A program made the translations under genes and the position numbers. Of a stretch of DNA of 64,000 bases, positions 1 through 9,263 are shown one piece after another (positions within the stretch are counted from its first letter, which is position 1; the number at the start of each line of letters is the position of its first letter). The DNA comes from Psychrosphaera aestuarii (GTDB taxonomy: Bacteria; Pseudomonadota; Gammaproteobacteria; Enterobacterales; Alteromonadaceae), in NCBI RefSeq assembly GCF_017948405.1, contig NZ_CP072844.1:2356001-2420000 (forward strand), in the 5' to 3' direction. A model generated the notes under the pieces. It was not told the origin of the DNA and did no database searches. It worked only from the letters and a program-made list of their open reading frames with translations.

Positions 1-708
1 GCGGATCTCCACTTGTGTCCAAGCAGACCTGAAATTACGGACTGCTTTTTTCGCTTTTTAACGGAAAATTTAGACCAGCATGACGCCTTATATATTTTAG
101 GTGATCTGTTTGAAGCTTGGATTGGTGACGATGACAAGAGTGAGTTTAATTTGTCGGTTGCAAACGCAATCAAAGCCTTTAGTTCAAATACTCCCGTCTA
201 TTTTATTCATGGTAATAGAGATTTTTTAATTGGCCATGAGTTTGCAAAGCGTAGCGGGATGAAGCTATTACCGGAAAATTACAAAACGACATTATATGAT
301 CGTCCTGTATTATTCATGCATGGTGATCAACTTTGTCTTGATGACATTGATTATCAAGCCTTCAGAAAGCGCAGTCGCTCGTGGTGGTGGAAAAAATTAA
401 TGTTGATTTTGCCTCTTAAAAAACGCAAAAAGATTGCCGCTAATATTCGCAAAAAGAGTAAAGAAAGCCAGCTGAACAAATCTATCAATATCATGGATGT
501 CGCAGAGCGAGAAGTAAACCGTGTTGTAGATTACTACCAGTGTGATTGGCTTATTCATGGCCACACTCACCGCCCTAATATTCACCAATTGGCAAATAGC
601 AAAAAGCGCATGGTCGTAGGCGATTGGTACGAACAAGGCTCTGTTCTGATCATCACCAAAGAAAAAGGCCAGTTATCAACGCTTCCTTTTCGTAAACACG
701 CTAATTAA
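1..708 (+). CDS. lpxH: UDP-2,3-diacylglucosamine diphosphatase LpxH, 5' end cut by window
   Basis: Hydrolyses UDP-2,3-diacylglucosamine to lipid X in lipid A synthesis at the inner-membrane face. The frame is open from base 1, which reads A-D-L-H-L, the D-x-H metal motif of calcineurin-like phosphoesterases. The TTG at 13 is therefore an internal leucine and roughly six residues lie outside the window, judged against E. coli LpxH. Further motifs in order are GDLFEAWIGDD, HGNRDF, MHGD and HGHTHRP, all metal or catalytic loops. The C-terminus is complete at about family length. No strong terminator follows before the convergent chemotaxis gene. Confidence 0.95.
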   Translation, partial: ADLHLCPSRPEITDCFFRFLTENLDQHDALYILGDLFEAWIGDDDKSEFNLSVANAIKAFSSNTPVYFIHGNRDFLIGHEFAKRSGMKLLPENYKTTLYDRPVLFMHGDQLCLDDIDYQAFRKRSRSWWWKKLMLILPLKKRKKIAANIRKKSKESQLNKSINIMDVAEREVNRVVDYYQCDWLIHGHTHRPNIHQLANSKKRMVVGDWYEQGSVLIITKEKGQLSTLPFRKHAN

Positions 709-750
709 CTGACCTCCTGTTAGAGTTGCAATTTAGTCTACCTTACATCT

Positions 751-2787
751 CTACGTTTTAAATTTCTCAAGCATAGACTCTAATTTAGCGACAAACTTAC
801 CTAAGCTATTTGTGGCTGCAATTGAATCCCTCACATTTTGATCGGTAACTTCAGACGTTTTGCTAATAGATGATAAGCTTTGCTCGATTTCCTTCGCAAT
901 GACTTGTTGCCTTTGTGTTGCCTGTTCAGTTGCAACGTTTTGCTCACTAATTTGCTCTACCGACATACTGATATGATCAAGCGCTGTTTCTAACTTGGCA
1001 GACTCTTCAATCGTTTTTAAAGCCTGCTCATCTGAGCGAGTCATAGCTTGAACCGCATTTTGAACGCCACTTTGTAAACTATGAATCGTGCTTTGTATTT
1101 CTTCAGTAGAGTCTTGTGTACGTTTTGCCAAGCCTCGCACTTCATCAGCTACTACGGCAAAACCACGACCTTGTTCACCCGCTCGAGCAGCCTCAATTGC
1201 GGCATTTAAAGCCAATAGGTTAGTTTGCTCTGCGATGCCTTTGATAACGGCAAGAACATCATTAATACTCTCACTCTGTTGTGATAACTTATTAATAACA
1301 TCTACTGAGTGTTTAATTTCACGACCTAATTCATCAGTTGCATGTCGAGCATCTGCTAATGTTAATCGCCCCTGTTGGGTTTGTTCTGTCGCACTATTTA
1401 ATGAATGCACAACTGTCGCACTATTTTCTGACACAACAGATACGGCTTCTATTAGCGACTCAATTGCCGAAGTAATTGTTTGTGTATCGCCAAGTTGAGA
1501 CGCCACGGCTTGGCCGGTCTGATGTGCAAGTTCTTCTACCGATTGAGCTTGGTTTGTCACGCCATGCGACGCTTCTTGAACTGCTTCAACCAATTGGTGA
1601 ACGTTTTTTGCCATTTGATTAAACGCTTTAATGGCTTCTGCCAGTTCGTCTTTTGTTCTTACTTTGGCAGAAACTCGAGTATCGCCCTCGGCTAAGCTCG
1701 TCGCCACTCGAGTTAAACTTTTTGTAGTGATAGAAATAGACAAACTCATTCCAACGAATAAATACACAACGAGTAATAATGACACAACGACTAATGTAAC
1801 TAGGATGTAAAAGTCTTGTCGATTATTATCGATACGGGAATTCAAACGTAACTCAAACTCTTGGAATAACCCTTCTTTACTTTTATAGTATTTTGTCAGT
1901 TCAGCGGCAAAATGTGTTTCAAATTGATTTTTTGTTTGAGTAATTTCATCAGCAATTAAGAATTGTTCTTCTAAGTACATCAACGCATCATTCATAATTG
2001 CATCTAGTGTTGCAACATCATTGGTTACGGCTTCTTTTAATGCATCATCTTGATCGCTTACTAGATTTTCTAGTTCTGCAATTTTTGGCAATTCCGCGGC
2101 AAGTTCATCTGACGCTAAACTTAAACTATCGAAGGTTGCCGAAGACACCTGCGGTTCACCAATAGCATACAAGGCCAAGCCATAACCCGACAGCAGTTGC
2201 TTGAGCGCGGCTTGCCGTTTTTCAATAATTAAACGATTTAGTAAAACAGTGTCGATATCAGGATCGTTAGTAAGGCCTTTTATATTGGCCACCAACGGAT
2301 AAAGATTATTATATTGATCAAGAATAGACATTAAATAGGTCATTTTATCAGTCGGTGAACGCCAGACCGCTGAACCTATAGTGCTGGTTTTTTCAAGAAT
2401 TGTTTTTTTTATTTCGTTAACCTGAGCTTGCACTTGTTCTAAGTCTTGTTCTTCAAACACATCGACAACATTTAATGCATTTAATTGATCAACATAAGCT
2501 TTTATTCGTTTAGTTTGATCTTGCGGAATCGTTTGACCAGAGCGCCAGTGCATATCGCTAGCAATCAATGCCACTAACTTTTGCTGTTGTGCATCAATTT
2601 GTTTTATATATGACAAAGCCTGTAACTCGTTTTCACTGTGAACTATCTCAGTTTTTACTAAGTTAACGTATTTATTTGCCAGAATAATAAACGGCACGAA
2701 AAATAAAATAACGATAAGGGTAAATTTGTGCCCAAACCGTAACTGGTTCATAAAAGATGTAGCGGGTCTAAACAAAATTTTAAACAT
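751..2787 (-). CDS. Methyl-accepting chemotaxis protein
   Basis: Transmembrane chemoreceptor of 678 residues signalling to CheA/CheW. A first membrane helix lies near residues 20-42, a long predicted periplasmic helical sensor runs to about 325, a second helix lies near 328-350, then HAMP (about 350-403) and the cytoplasmic signalling domain. The conserved hairpin tip ([20 protein letters not shown], then [18 protein letters not shown]) is near residues 517-555. No CheR/CheB-tethering pentapeptide is seen at the C-terminus. The ligand cannot be read from sequence. It stands alone and is preceded by a FliA-type promoter, which ties it to the flagellar regulon. Confidence 0.95.
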   Translation of the reverse strand: MFKILFRPATSFMNQLRFGHKFTLIVILFFVPFIILANKYVNLVKTEIVHSENELQALSYIKQIDAQQQKLVALIASDMHWRSGQTIPQDQTKRIKAYVDQLNALNVVDVFEEQDLEQVQAQVNEIKKTILEKTSTIGSAVWRSPTDKMTYLMSILDQYNNLYPLVANIKGLTNDPDIDTVLLNRLIIEKRQAALKQLLSGYGLALYAIGEPQVSSATFDSLSLASDELAAELPKIAELENLVSDQDDALKEAVTNDVATLDAIMNDALMYLEEQFLIADEITQTKNQFETHFAAELTKYYKSKEGLFQEFELRLNSRIDNNRQDFYILVTLVVVSLLLVVYLFVGMSLSISITTKSLTRVATSLAEGDTRVSAKVRTKDELAEAIKAFNQMAKNVHQLVEAVQEASHGVTNQAQSVEELAHQTGQAVASQLGDTQTITSAIESLIEAVSVVSENSATVVHSLNSATEQTQQGRLTLADARHATDELGREIKHSVDVINKLSQQSESINDVLAVIKGIAEQTNLLALNAAIEAARAGEQGRGFAVVADEVRGLAKRTQDSTEEIQSTIHSLQSGVQNAVQAMTRSDEQALKTIEESAKLETALDHISMSVEQISEQNVATEQATQRQQVIAKEIEQSLSSISKTSEVTDQNVRDSIAATNSLGKFVAKLESMLEKFKT

Positions 2788-2877
2788 AAGGCTCGTATTC
2801 TTTCTTTTTGTTATTATGAATATAGAAGTTATATTGCAGAACGTCTAAATAATTAAGTCATTCTGATTAACCAACTT

Positions 2878-2904
2878 TTATCGGAATTATTACCTATTTC
2901 TTTA
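2878..2904 (-). promoter_or_regulatory. Sigma-28 (FliA) promoter of the chemoreceptor gene
   Basis: Read on the minus strand there is TAAA (2904-2901), a 15-base spacer, then TCCGATAA (2885-2878). The FliA consensus is TAAA-N15-GCCGATAA, so only one base differs and spacing is exact. It lies about 90 bases upstream of the receptor start and points the right way. Assignment is by consensus match, supported by the gene's flagellar/chemotaxis role. Confidence 0.8.
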
Positions 2905-2971
2905 ACATTTAACCACATTAAAGTGTTTTTTTGTTAATTTTAACTGAACTATAAGAGCTAGAGGCTCACTT

Positions 2972-3676
2972 TTGGATACTAAACACACAATTGAACCAAT
3001 AGGTTTCATACAAACGCCTTTTAAAGAAAAATTTGGTATACCTCGACAACCTAATTTGTGCGCGGCAAAAGGGACCATTGTACTTGACGAGACTTTGTTC
3101 TCAGCTGATTCGGTGAATGGATTGCTATCTCATTCCCATATTTGGTTGCTGTTTTTGTTTGACCAGAATATAGAAAAAGGTTGGAAAGAGAATGTTCGCC
3201 CGCCTCGCTTAGGTGGTAATAAGAAAATTGGAGTATTTGCCACTCGCTCAACTTTTAGACCAAATGCAATCGGAATGTCAGTCGTTAAATTATTGAGCGT
3301 CGAACAAGTAGATAAACAGTTGCATATTGGTGTTCAAGGTGTCGACTTAGTTAATAATACGCCTATTGTTGATATTAAACCTTACATACCCTATTCAGAT
3401 GCCATCATTGATGCCACATCGAGTTTGGCCAATGACGAACCATTACAAACGTTAAATGTGGATTTTTCTGTTGATGCTGAAGCCTCGTTAAAAAACCTCA
3501 AAATAACAGACGAAACAAGAAAACTAATGGTCGATGTGTTGTCGCAAGATCCCAGGCCGTCATATAAAAAAAATAAACTTGATTCAAAAATATATGGCAT
3601 CACATTAGACAATATAAATATTACGTGGCAAGTAACTAACGAAGTTTGTGAGGTGATTGATGTTAAAGCAATTTAA
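2972..3676 (+). CDS. trmO: tRNA (t6A37) N6-methyltransferase TrmO
   Basis: SAM-dependent enzyme that methylates N6-threonylcarbamoyladenosine at position 37 of tRNAs reading ACY codons. The 234 residues match E. coli TrmO (YaeB) in length and carry the TsaA/UPF0066 signatures FKEKFGIPRQPNL, RPPRLGGN, GVFATRSTFRPN, VDIKPYIPY and DPRPSYKK. The start is TTG with GAGG-like ribosome binding bases about seven bases upstream. This start gives an N-terminus aligned with the family (IEPIGFIQTPFKEKF) and no better ATG is available. The last codons overlap the start of the kelch gene, suggesting translational coupling. Confidence 0.93.
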   Translation: MDTKHTIEPIGFIQTPFKEKFGIPRQPNLCAAKGTIVLDETLFSADSVNGLLSHSHIWLLFLFDQNIEKGWKENVRPPRLGGNKKIGVFATRSTFRPNAIGMSVVKLLSVEQVDKQLHIGVQGVDLVNNTPIVDIKPYIPYSDAIIDATSSLANDEPLQTLNVDFSVDAEASLKNLKITDETRKLMVDVLSQDPRPSYKKNKLDSKIYGITLDNINITWQVTNEVCEVIDVKAI

Positions 3677-4862
3677 CGTATTAATATTTATTGCATTTGG
3701 TTTTATATCGAGCTCGGTACCGGCTAGCTCCCAGACTACTTTCTCTATCAATGCTCAAGCCACCCCAGCTGACGACCTGGTATTATCTAATGATATAAAT
3801 ATGACTAGGAATGCTGATGAGCCTAGTGAGCTCACAAAAAAAGACAGTCTGTTTGTCCTTCCCCCTTTACCCATACCTACAACGGCCAATGCATCTGTCG
3901 CCGTGAGCAATAACAGCAAAACTTTCATATATAGCTTTATGGGACTTGAGCAAACCGACAGTGGTTTAGACGTTAGTAGTAAAGCGTGGAAGCTAGATCT
4001 ATCGGAGACTCCCCAGCAATGGAAGGCCATTTCAGCGGTACCAACAATTCAAAAACAAAAAGGCCGGTTTGCCACAACGGCTACCGCTTTAGATAATTTT
4101 ATTTATCTACTTGGTGGCTATAGTACCAATAGCGTAACTCGACCTAAACTCAGCCCAAACTTACAAAATGTCACTGACTTTTATAGTTACGACCCAGTAA
4201 ATGATACCTATCAGCAGCTGGCCGACATGCCGGTTCCTGTAGATGATACCGTTATTCTTCCATATCAAAATCGCTACTTATATGTAGTGTCCGGTTGGCA
4301 TAAAGACGGAGCGGTAAATTTGGTGCAAGTCTTCGACACTCACAAAAACAGCTGGTTCCAAGCTAGCCCGTTATTAGGGAATGGGCGTTTTGGTCATGCA
4401 GCGGGCATTATAGATAATCAAATAGTCGTTTGTGATGGTATGGAGCAAACGCCACAGCTAGCTTCAACGCCAGTTCTTAACATTCAAGCGTCATGTTTAT
4501 TAGGTGAAATAAATGCGATGGACCCAAGTAAAATAACCTGGTTTCAGTGGGTGCATCCAACAGACTCGGGCCGCTTTCGTATGGCCGCGTTTAGTGACAT
4601 TGATAATGGTTCTATCAGTTTTATTGGTGGTTCCACAAAACCCTACGATATTAACGGCAAGATCAGTAGTTCTCAATTAGCAGAGCCGAACGCTGATATA
4701 TGGACTTACCATGCTGATAAACGCAGTTGGAGTATTGCCGAGTCAAGCAACCCAGTCTTTGATATTAAAAACGTTGTAAAATTAAATAACCAACTCCTAA
4801 CGATAGGTGGTCGCGAGTCTACTGGTATTTCCAATAAAGTACTGAATCATAGTGAGCGTTAA
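3660..4862 (+). CDS. Exported kelch-type beta-propeller protein of unknown function
   Basis: About 400 residues with an N-terminal signal peptide (hydrophobic core near residues 5-20, then SVPASSQ). The rest contains kelch-like blades marked by LLGGY, YVVSGW, FIGGS and TIGGR, with aromatic W/F spacing. Kelch propellers occur in sialic acid mutarotase (NanM), galactose-oxidase-like proteins and carbohydrate binders, but no catalytic set specific to any of these is recognised. ATG 3660 is preferred over the adjacent TTG 3657, because AGGTGA upstream then has sensible spacing. It overlaps the end of trmO by 17 bases, an odd partnership of a cytoplasmic tRNA enzyme with an exported protein. Confidence 0.75.
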   Translation: MLKQFNVLIFIAFGFISSSVPASSQTTFSINAQATPADDLVLSNDINMTRNADEPSELTKKDSLFVLPPLPIPTTANASVAVSNNSKTFIYSFMGLEQTDSGLDVSSKAWKLDLSETPQQWKAISAVPTIQKQKGRFATTATALDNFIYLLGGYSTNSVTRPKLSPNLQNVTDFYSYDPVNDTYQQLADMPVPVDDTVILPYQNRYLYVVSGWHKDGAVNLVQVFDTHKNSWFQASPLLGNGRFGHAAGIIDNQIVVCDGMEQTPQLASTPVLNIQASCLLGEINAMDPSKITWFQWVHPTDSGRFRMAAFSDIDNGSISFIGGSTKPYDINGKISSSQLAEPNADIWTYHADKRSWSIAESSNPVFDIKNVVKLNNQLLTIGGRESTGISNKVLNHSER

Positions 4863-4896
4863 CCATGGCAATGCACTAATTTCATGGTTTTAGTTA
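4862..4896 (+). terminator. Possible weak terminator after the kelch gene
   Basis: AACCATG (4862-4868) can pair with CATGGTT (4884-4890) around a 15-base loop, followed by a broken T-rich tract. The stem is short and AT-rich at its base, so this is a weak candidate. Confidence 0.3.
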
Positions 4897-4937
4897 GTTT
4901 TTAAATTGAGGTTGAAACTTAACTTTATTTTGAACGG

Positions 4938-5702
4938 CTACTGCCAGTTCCAGCTAATATTCGATAATAACTTGCACGAGTCACATTTAAAATCAAACAA
5001 ACCAAATAAGGGTTTATTCACTCGCCAATGACTATCACAACTTGGGCAGCGTCTTGTTGTTTCTTGCTCAAAGCTGTCACCACCAACACGGTACAAATAT
5101 TGAAAACATGGTCTACCCGTTATCGACTCAATTTGGTCGAGTAGTTCGCGACCTTTTAAAGACAACTGGCTGTTAGGCAAAGAAAGCTGCTCCAACATAA
5201 CGGCTTCAATTTCTGACAGTTCATTCATTTGTAACTGGTCGCATGCTGCCTGACTTTCTTGCCATTTTATTAACGGCTTGCGGACCACCTCGGGTAATTT
5301 ATACAAGGGAATTGGCATAAAATGTTCGCTACAGCGAATTGGCGAACAAGACTGAACAAAAGTAGAGTATAGGATATAGCCCTTTGGCGATTGGCACACG
5401 TCGGTAAAGTCCGACTGACTTTCTAGGCCAGTTACTTCAATGTAAGGCCCCGCGATGCCTAAGTCTTTTAACTCAGCAACAATTTCTTCTATTATCGGAG
5501 TAAAGTATTTAGAGTCCATGGCGTCTTGTTCTGGACAAACCAAATGACAAACAAACGCTTGGTTCGTTAAGGTGAGAGCAAACTCTCGTCCTAGGATTTG
5601 GCCGTTATACCTAAGTTCATCCAATAACTCAGAGATGACAGTTTGAGCTTGTTCAAGCGATATTTCTCGCTGACAAACAAATTTAACTTGGCAGACAACC
5701 AT
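4938..5702 (-). CDS. DUF2310 zinc-ribbon protein, possibly nucleic-acid binding
   Basis: A 254-residue protein of the DUF2310 family known from Vibrio, Shewanella and relatives. A long N-terminal region has no recognised fold. The C-terminal 40 residues hold a zinc ribbon with two CxxC pairs, RRCPSCDSHWRV and FKCDSCKLL. Two further cysteines in QSCSPIRCSEH lie mid-protein. Family annotation suggests nucleic-acid binding but no biochemical role is established. It is divergent from proS, with about 120 bases between them that include an inverted repeat. Confidence 0.8.
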   Translation of the reverse strand: MVVCQVKFVCQREISLEQAQTVISELLDELRYNGQILGREFALTLTNQAFVCHLVCPEQDAMDSKYFTPIIEEIVAELKDLGIAGPYIEVTGLESQSDFTDVCQSPKGYILYSTFVQSCSPIRCSEHFMPIPLYKLPEVVRKPLIKWQESQAACDQLQMNELSEIEAVMLEQLSLPNSQLSLKGRELLDQIESITGRPCFQYLYRVGGDSFEQETTRRCPSCDSHWRVNKPLFGLFDFKCDSCKLLSNISWNWQ

Positions 5703-5751
5703 TAATTCGCCTTTTATTTTATATTAGTTATTTAATCCGATGCATTTGATT

Positions 5752-5775
5752 GCTAGAATCCTTGCCCATTCTAGC
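5752..5775. repeat. Perfect 8-bp inverted repeat in the DUF2310/proS divergent region
   Basis: GCTAGAAT (5752-5759) and ATTCTAGC (5768-5775) are exact reverse complements separated by eight bases. The element sits about 50 bases upstream of proS and 50 bases upstream of the divergent gene. It could be an operator or an RNA hairpin in a leader. No poly-T run follows, so it is not a terminator. Confidence 0.4.
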
Positions 5776-5825
5776 CCATTTTTGTGGCAACTAATTAAGT
5801 AAATTTAATACGAGAGCAAAATCCA

Positions 5826-7544
5826 ATGCGTACTAGTGATTATATTATCGCAACATTAAAAGAAACGCCGTCCGATGCTGAAGTCATTAGCCATCAGCTA
5901 ATGTTACGTGCCGGCATGATCCGAAAGTTAGCATCTGGATTGTACACTTGGTTACCGACAGGCTTAAAAGTCGTGCGTAAAGTTGAACAAGTTGTTCGTG
6001 AGGAGCTTGAGAAAGCCGGCGCAATTGAAATGTTAATGCCTGTTGTACAACCTGCTGATTTATGGGAAGAGTCTGGTCGTTGGCAGGAGTACGGCCCTGA
6101 GTTGCTTCGTATTAAGGATCGTCACAATCGTGACTTTGCGTTAGGCCCAACGCATGAAGAAGTGGTTACAGAGTTTGTAAGAAAAGAAATAAATAGCTAC
6201 AAACAGCTGCCGTTAAATCTTTACCAAATTCAAACTAAGTTCCGTGATGAAGTGAGACCTCGCTTTGGTGTCATGCGATCTCGCGAATTCATCATGAAAG
6301 ATGCATATTCATTTCACCTTACGACAGAATGCTTGCAACAAACGTATGACCGCATGCACAAAGCCTACTGTAATATATTTGAGCGCTTGGGTTTAGATTA
6401 TCGTCCAGTATTGGCTGACACGGGCTCTATTGGTGGCGATGCATCACACGAATTCCATGTGCTAGCGGAATCTGGTGAAGATGCAATTGCCTTCTCAACA
6501 GTAAGTCAATACGCTGCCAACGTTGAAAAAGCAGAAGCGGTTGCACTTAAAGCGGAGGCTGATGCACCTACCCTAGAAAAAACACTCGTTGATACTCCAA
6601 ATACAAAAACAATTGCCGATTTGGTTGGCAACTTTGATGTAAACATTGAAAACACTTTAAAAACGTTAGTGGTAAAAGCATCTGATGCCGTTGACAGTGA
6701 ATTTGTCGCATTAGTGCTTCGTGGAGATCATGAACTTAATGAAATCAAAGCTGAAAACTTAGCGCAGGTTTTTGAACCGTTAACCATGGCTAGCGAAGAA
6801 GAAATTGTGAAAGTAATGGGTGCAGCGCCAGGCTCATTAGGCCCGGTTAACAGCCCTATTCCTGTTATTGTTGACAGAACTGCAGCAGTAACATCTGACT
6901 TTGCTGTGGGTGCCAATGAAGATGGTAAACATTACTTTGGCGTTAACTGGTCTCGCGATCTTGAGTTAGGCGAAGTAGCTGACATTCGTAACGTTGTTGA
7001 AGGTGACCCTAGTCCTTGTGGTGAAGGTACATTAACCATTAAACGTGGTATTGAAGTAGGACACATCTTCCAACTAGGCACTAAATACTCTAAAGCGATG
7101 AACGCAGGTGTATTAACCGAGTCTGGTAAACATCAAGTTCTAGAAATGGGTTGTTACGGTATTGGTATTACGCGTATTGTGGCTTCAGCAATTGAACAAA
7201 ACCATGATAAATTTGGTATCAAGTGGCCTGCGGCACTAGCCCCATTCAGTGTTGCAATTGTACCTATGAATATGCACAAATCTCATCGTATTCCAGCTAT
7301 CGCTGAAGCCGTCTATGAAAAGCTAAAAGCAGCAGGTGTTGAAGTTTTATTTGATGATCGTAAAGAGCGCCCTGGCGTTATGTTTAACGATATGGAGCTG
7401 ATCGGTATTCCACATCAAATTGTTATCGGTGAACGCAACTTAGATAACAATCAAATTGAATATAAAAATCGTCACACTGGTGAAAAAGCCCTTCTGTCGG
7501 TTGATGAAGCCGTTGATTTTGTGCTGAAGCAAATAAAAGCGTAA
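5826..7544 (+). CDS. proS: Prolyl-tRNA synthetase
   Basis: Charges tRNA-Pro with proline in the cytoplasm. At 572 residues it is the bacterial type, with the editing domain inserted between class II catalytic motifs. The N-terminus [20 protein letters not shown] and motifs [40 protein letters not shown] and [13 protein letters not shown] mark the catalytic core. The insertion domain covers roughly 225-405 and contains YFGVNWSRD. The anticodon-binding domain begins near residue 470 (VAIVPMN) and retains [27 protein letters not shown] ribosome site precedes ATG 5826. It is followed after 20 bases by hisIE, probably co-transcribed. Confidence 0.98.
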   Translation: MRTSDYIIATLKETPSDAEVISHQLMLRAGMIRKLASGLYTWLPTGLKVVRKVEQVVREELEKAGAIEMLMPVVQPADLWEESGRWQEYGPELLRIKDRHNRDFALGPTHEEVVTEFVRKEINSYKQLPLNLYQIQTKFRDEVRPRFGVMRSREFIMKDAYSFHLTTECLQQTYDRMHKAYCNIFERLGLDYRPVLADTGSIGGDASHEFHVLAESGEDAIAFSTVSQYAANVEKAEAVALKAEADAPTLEKTLVDTPNTKTIADLVGNFDVNIENTLKTLVVKASDAVDSEFVALVLRGDHELNEIKAENLAQVFEPLTMASEEEIVKVMGAAPGSLGPVNSPIPVIVDRTAAVTSDFAVGANEDGKHYFGVNWSRDLELGEVADIRNVVEGDPSPCGEGTLTIKRGIEVGHIFQLGTKYSKAMNAGVLTESGKHQVLEMGCYGIGITRIVASAIEQNHDKFGIKWPAALAPFSVAIVPMNMHKSHRIPAIAEAVYEKLKAAGVEVLFDDRKERPGVMFNDMELIGIPHQIVIGERNLDNNQIEYKNRHTGEKALLSVDEAVDFVLKQIKA

Positions 7545-7564
7545 TAGAAGTACGCAGGATTAAT

Positions 7565-8188
7565 ATGAAATTATCATTAAACAACATTAGCCAAGTTGAT
7601 TGGCAAAAGATGGATGACTTAGTGCCAGCTATTGTTCAAGATGCAACAAGTGGCACCTTGTTAATGCAAGGCTACATGAACAAAGTCGCCTTAGAAACAA
7701 CCTTTGAGAAAGGCTTAGTAACTTTCTTTAGTCGCAGTAAACAACGCTTATGGACCAAAGGTGAAACGTCAAACAATACCTTAGAGCTTGTCAGCGCGCA
7801 CGTAGACTGTGATAACGACAGTATTCTTGTCTTGGCTAACCCAAATGGACCAACGTGCCATAAAGGCACAGAGAGCTGCTGGCAAGATAGCGAGGCAACA
7901 CCTACTGTTGGTTTTATTGCCGATCTGGAGCGTGTTATTGCAAGTCGTAAAGGTGCAGATGCCGACTCATCCTATACAGCGTCACTTTACGCAAGTGGCA
8001 TTAAACGTATCGCACAAAAAGTAGGTGAAGAAGGTGTAGAGACAGCGCTTGCTGCGACTGTTAAAGATCTTGAAGAGTTAAAAAATGAAAGTGCTGACTT
8101 GCTTTATCATTTGTTGGTATTGCTGCAAGCAAGTGATTTGTCGTTAAACGATGTTATAGACGTACTGAAAAAGCGTCATCAAAAGTAG
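7565..8188 (+). CDS. hisI: Bifunctional phosphoribosyl-AMP cyclohydrolase / phosphoribosyl-ATP pyrophosphatase
   Basis: Catalyses steps two and three of histidine synthesis. The N-terminal HisI domain (about 1-115) carries [32 protein letters not shown] and the zinc-site cysteines in [12 protein letters not shown]. The C-terminal HisE domain (about 115-207) carries [22 protein letters not shown] followed by VETALAA and the [12 protein letters not shown] helix. Length of 207 equals the usual fused HisIE. No other his gene is in the window. It sits directly behind proS and ahead of a strong terminator, so this copy is outside a his operon as far as can be seen here. A second copy elsewhere cannot be excluded. 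Confidence 0.95.
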   Translation: MKLSLNNISQVDWQKMDDLVPAIVQDATSGTLLMQGYMNKVALETTFEKGLVTFFSRSKQRLWTKGETSNNTLELVSAHVDCDNDSILVLANPNGPTCHKGTESCWQDSEATPTVGFIADLERVIASRKGADADSSYTASLYASGIKRIAQKVGEEGVETALAATVKDLEELKNESADLLYHLLVLLQASDLSLNDVIDVLKKRHQK

Positions 8189-8226
8189 CGTATTAACAAA
8201 AAGGTTAACACTTTTCTTAGCCGAAT

Positions 8227-8270
8227 AAAAAAAAGAGCGTGTTGGTTAAACCTAACACGCTCTTTTTTTA
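8227..8270. terminator. Strong bidirectional terminator between hisIE and the GGDEF gene
   Basis: GAGCGTGTTGG (8235-8245) is followed, after a short loop, by the near-complement CCTAACACGCTC (8251-8262). The stem is flanked by A8 on one side and T7 on the other. It works in both directions and separates two convergent operons. Confidence 0.9.
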
Positions 8271-8283
8271 TTCTACTGCATAG

Positions 8284-9261
8284 TTAAGCTTTGTGGACAT
8301 AAGCTCGAACTTGGTTACGACCATTACTTTTTGCCACATATAGCGCGCTATCTGCAGCCTCAATCCATTTCTGGTGTGAATTAAAGTCACTGTGGAATTC
8401 CGCGATACCTAAACTAACCGTGAATTTAATTTCAACTTCGTTAAATATAACCGTGGAGGCTTCAACTGAACGTCTCACACGTTCAGCAAATACGGCGGCA
8501 TGTCGTGCATCAGTCTCTGGTAAAATAACGGCAAACTCTTCGCCACCGTATCGACCACCAATATCGGTTTCACGCAAGTTTTGCTTCAGTACTTTTGCTA
8601 AGTGGAGTATTGCTTCATCTCCGGCTGCATGGCCGTAGCTATCATTGACATTTTTAAAGTGATCAATATCGAATATTAATAGCGAGCTGATGTTATGCGT
8701 TCTACGCTGTCGTTGAAACTCTTTTTTCAAACACTCTTCCCAAAAGCCTCGATTGTTTAGATTTGTTAAACGATCCGTTTGGCTAAGACGCTTCAACTCT
8801 GTGTTTACTTCTTCTAGCTCAAGCTTTGACACCGCAACATCAGTAACATCGTAGATAATGATACAAATATGAGTAACCGCACCCATAGTGTTTGTAAGCG
8901 GAATAAAAGTCGCGTTTTGATACATAAACGGCGCGACACTGGTAATTGGCCGATAATTCTTAAATTTAAAAATATGCGGTGTCTGTTCCCATATCGTAAA
9001 TGCTCTGTTTTTTAATACAAATACGGGATCCGTTTTTTGTCGAAGCCATGTCTCGTTTAGCTCTGGAAATGTTTCAAATAGCGACTGGTTACGAACGTCA
9101 TAAGGCGAACGACCGCTATGATTTTCCATAAATCCATTCCAAACTTGAATTCGATAATGATCGTCTAGTACGACTAAACCAACATCAACCGATTGGAACA
9201 TATCCATCAACCAGTGTATTTCTGATACTTCAATTTGTGCTGTTTGGTTTTGATCACTCAT
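8284..9261 (-). CDS. PAS-GGDEF diguanylate cyclase
   Basis: A soluble 325-residue protein that should make c-di-GMP from two GTP. A PAS-like domain covers about 10-130 (HWLMDMFQSVDVGLVVLDD then a WNGF core), followed by a short coiled linker and a GGDEF domain (about 155-325). The active loop is GGEEF at about 238-242, a permitted variant. RETD lies five residues before it, the RxxD inhibitory site for product feedback. DRLTNLNNRGFW and FDIDHFKNVNDSYGH are also intact. It is the second gene of a pair, two bases after the REC-CheC gene, so the two should be co-translated and share a pathway. Confidence 0.93.
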   Translation of the reverse strand: MSDQNQTAQIEVSEIHWLMDMFQSVDVGLVVLDDHYRIQVWNGFMENHSGRSPYDVRNQSLFETFPELNETWLRQKTDPVFVLKNRAFTIWEQTPHIFKFKNYRPITSVAPFMYQNATFIPLTNTMGAVTHICIIIYDVTDVAVSKLELEEVNTELKRLSQTDRLTNLNNRGFWEECLKKEFQRQRRTHNISSLLIFDIDHFKNVNDSYGHAAGDEAILHLAKVLKQNLRETDIGGRYGGEEFAVILPETDARHAAVFAERVRRSVEASTVIFNEVEIKFTVSLGIAEFHSDFNSHQKWIEAADSALYVAKSNGRNQVRAYVHKA

Positions 9262-9263
9262 GA

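Noticed and set aside
13..15. TTG as the lpxH start
   Set aside because: Bases 1-12 already read A-D-L-H, the essential metal motif, so the true start is outside the window.
1088..1498. Antisense reading frame within the chemoreceptor gene
   Set aside because: No family match or ribosome site; explained by codon bias of the real gene on the other strand.
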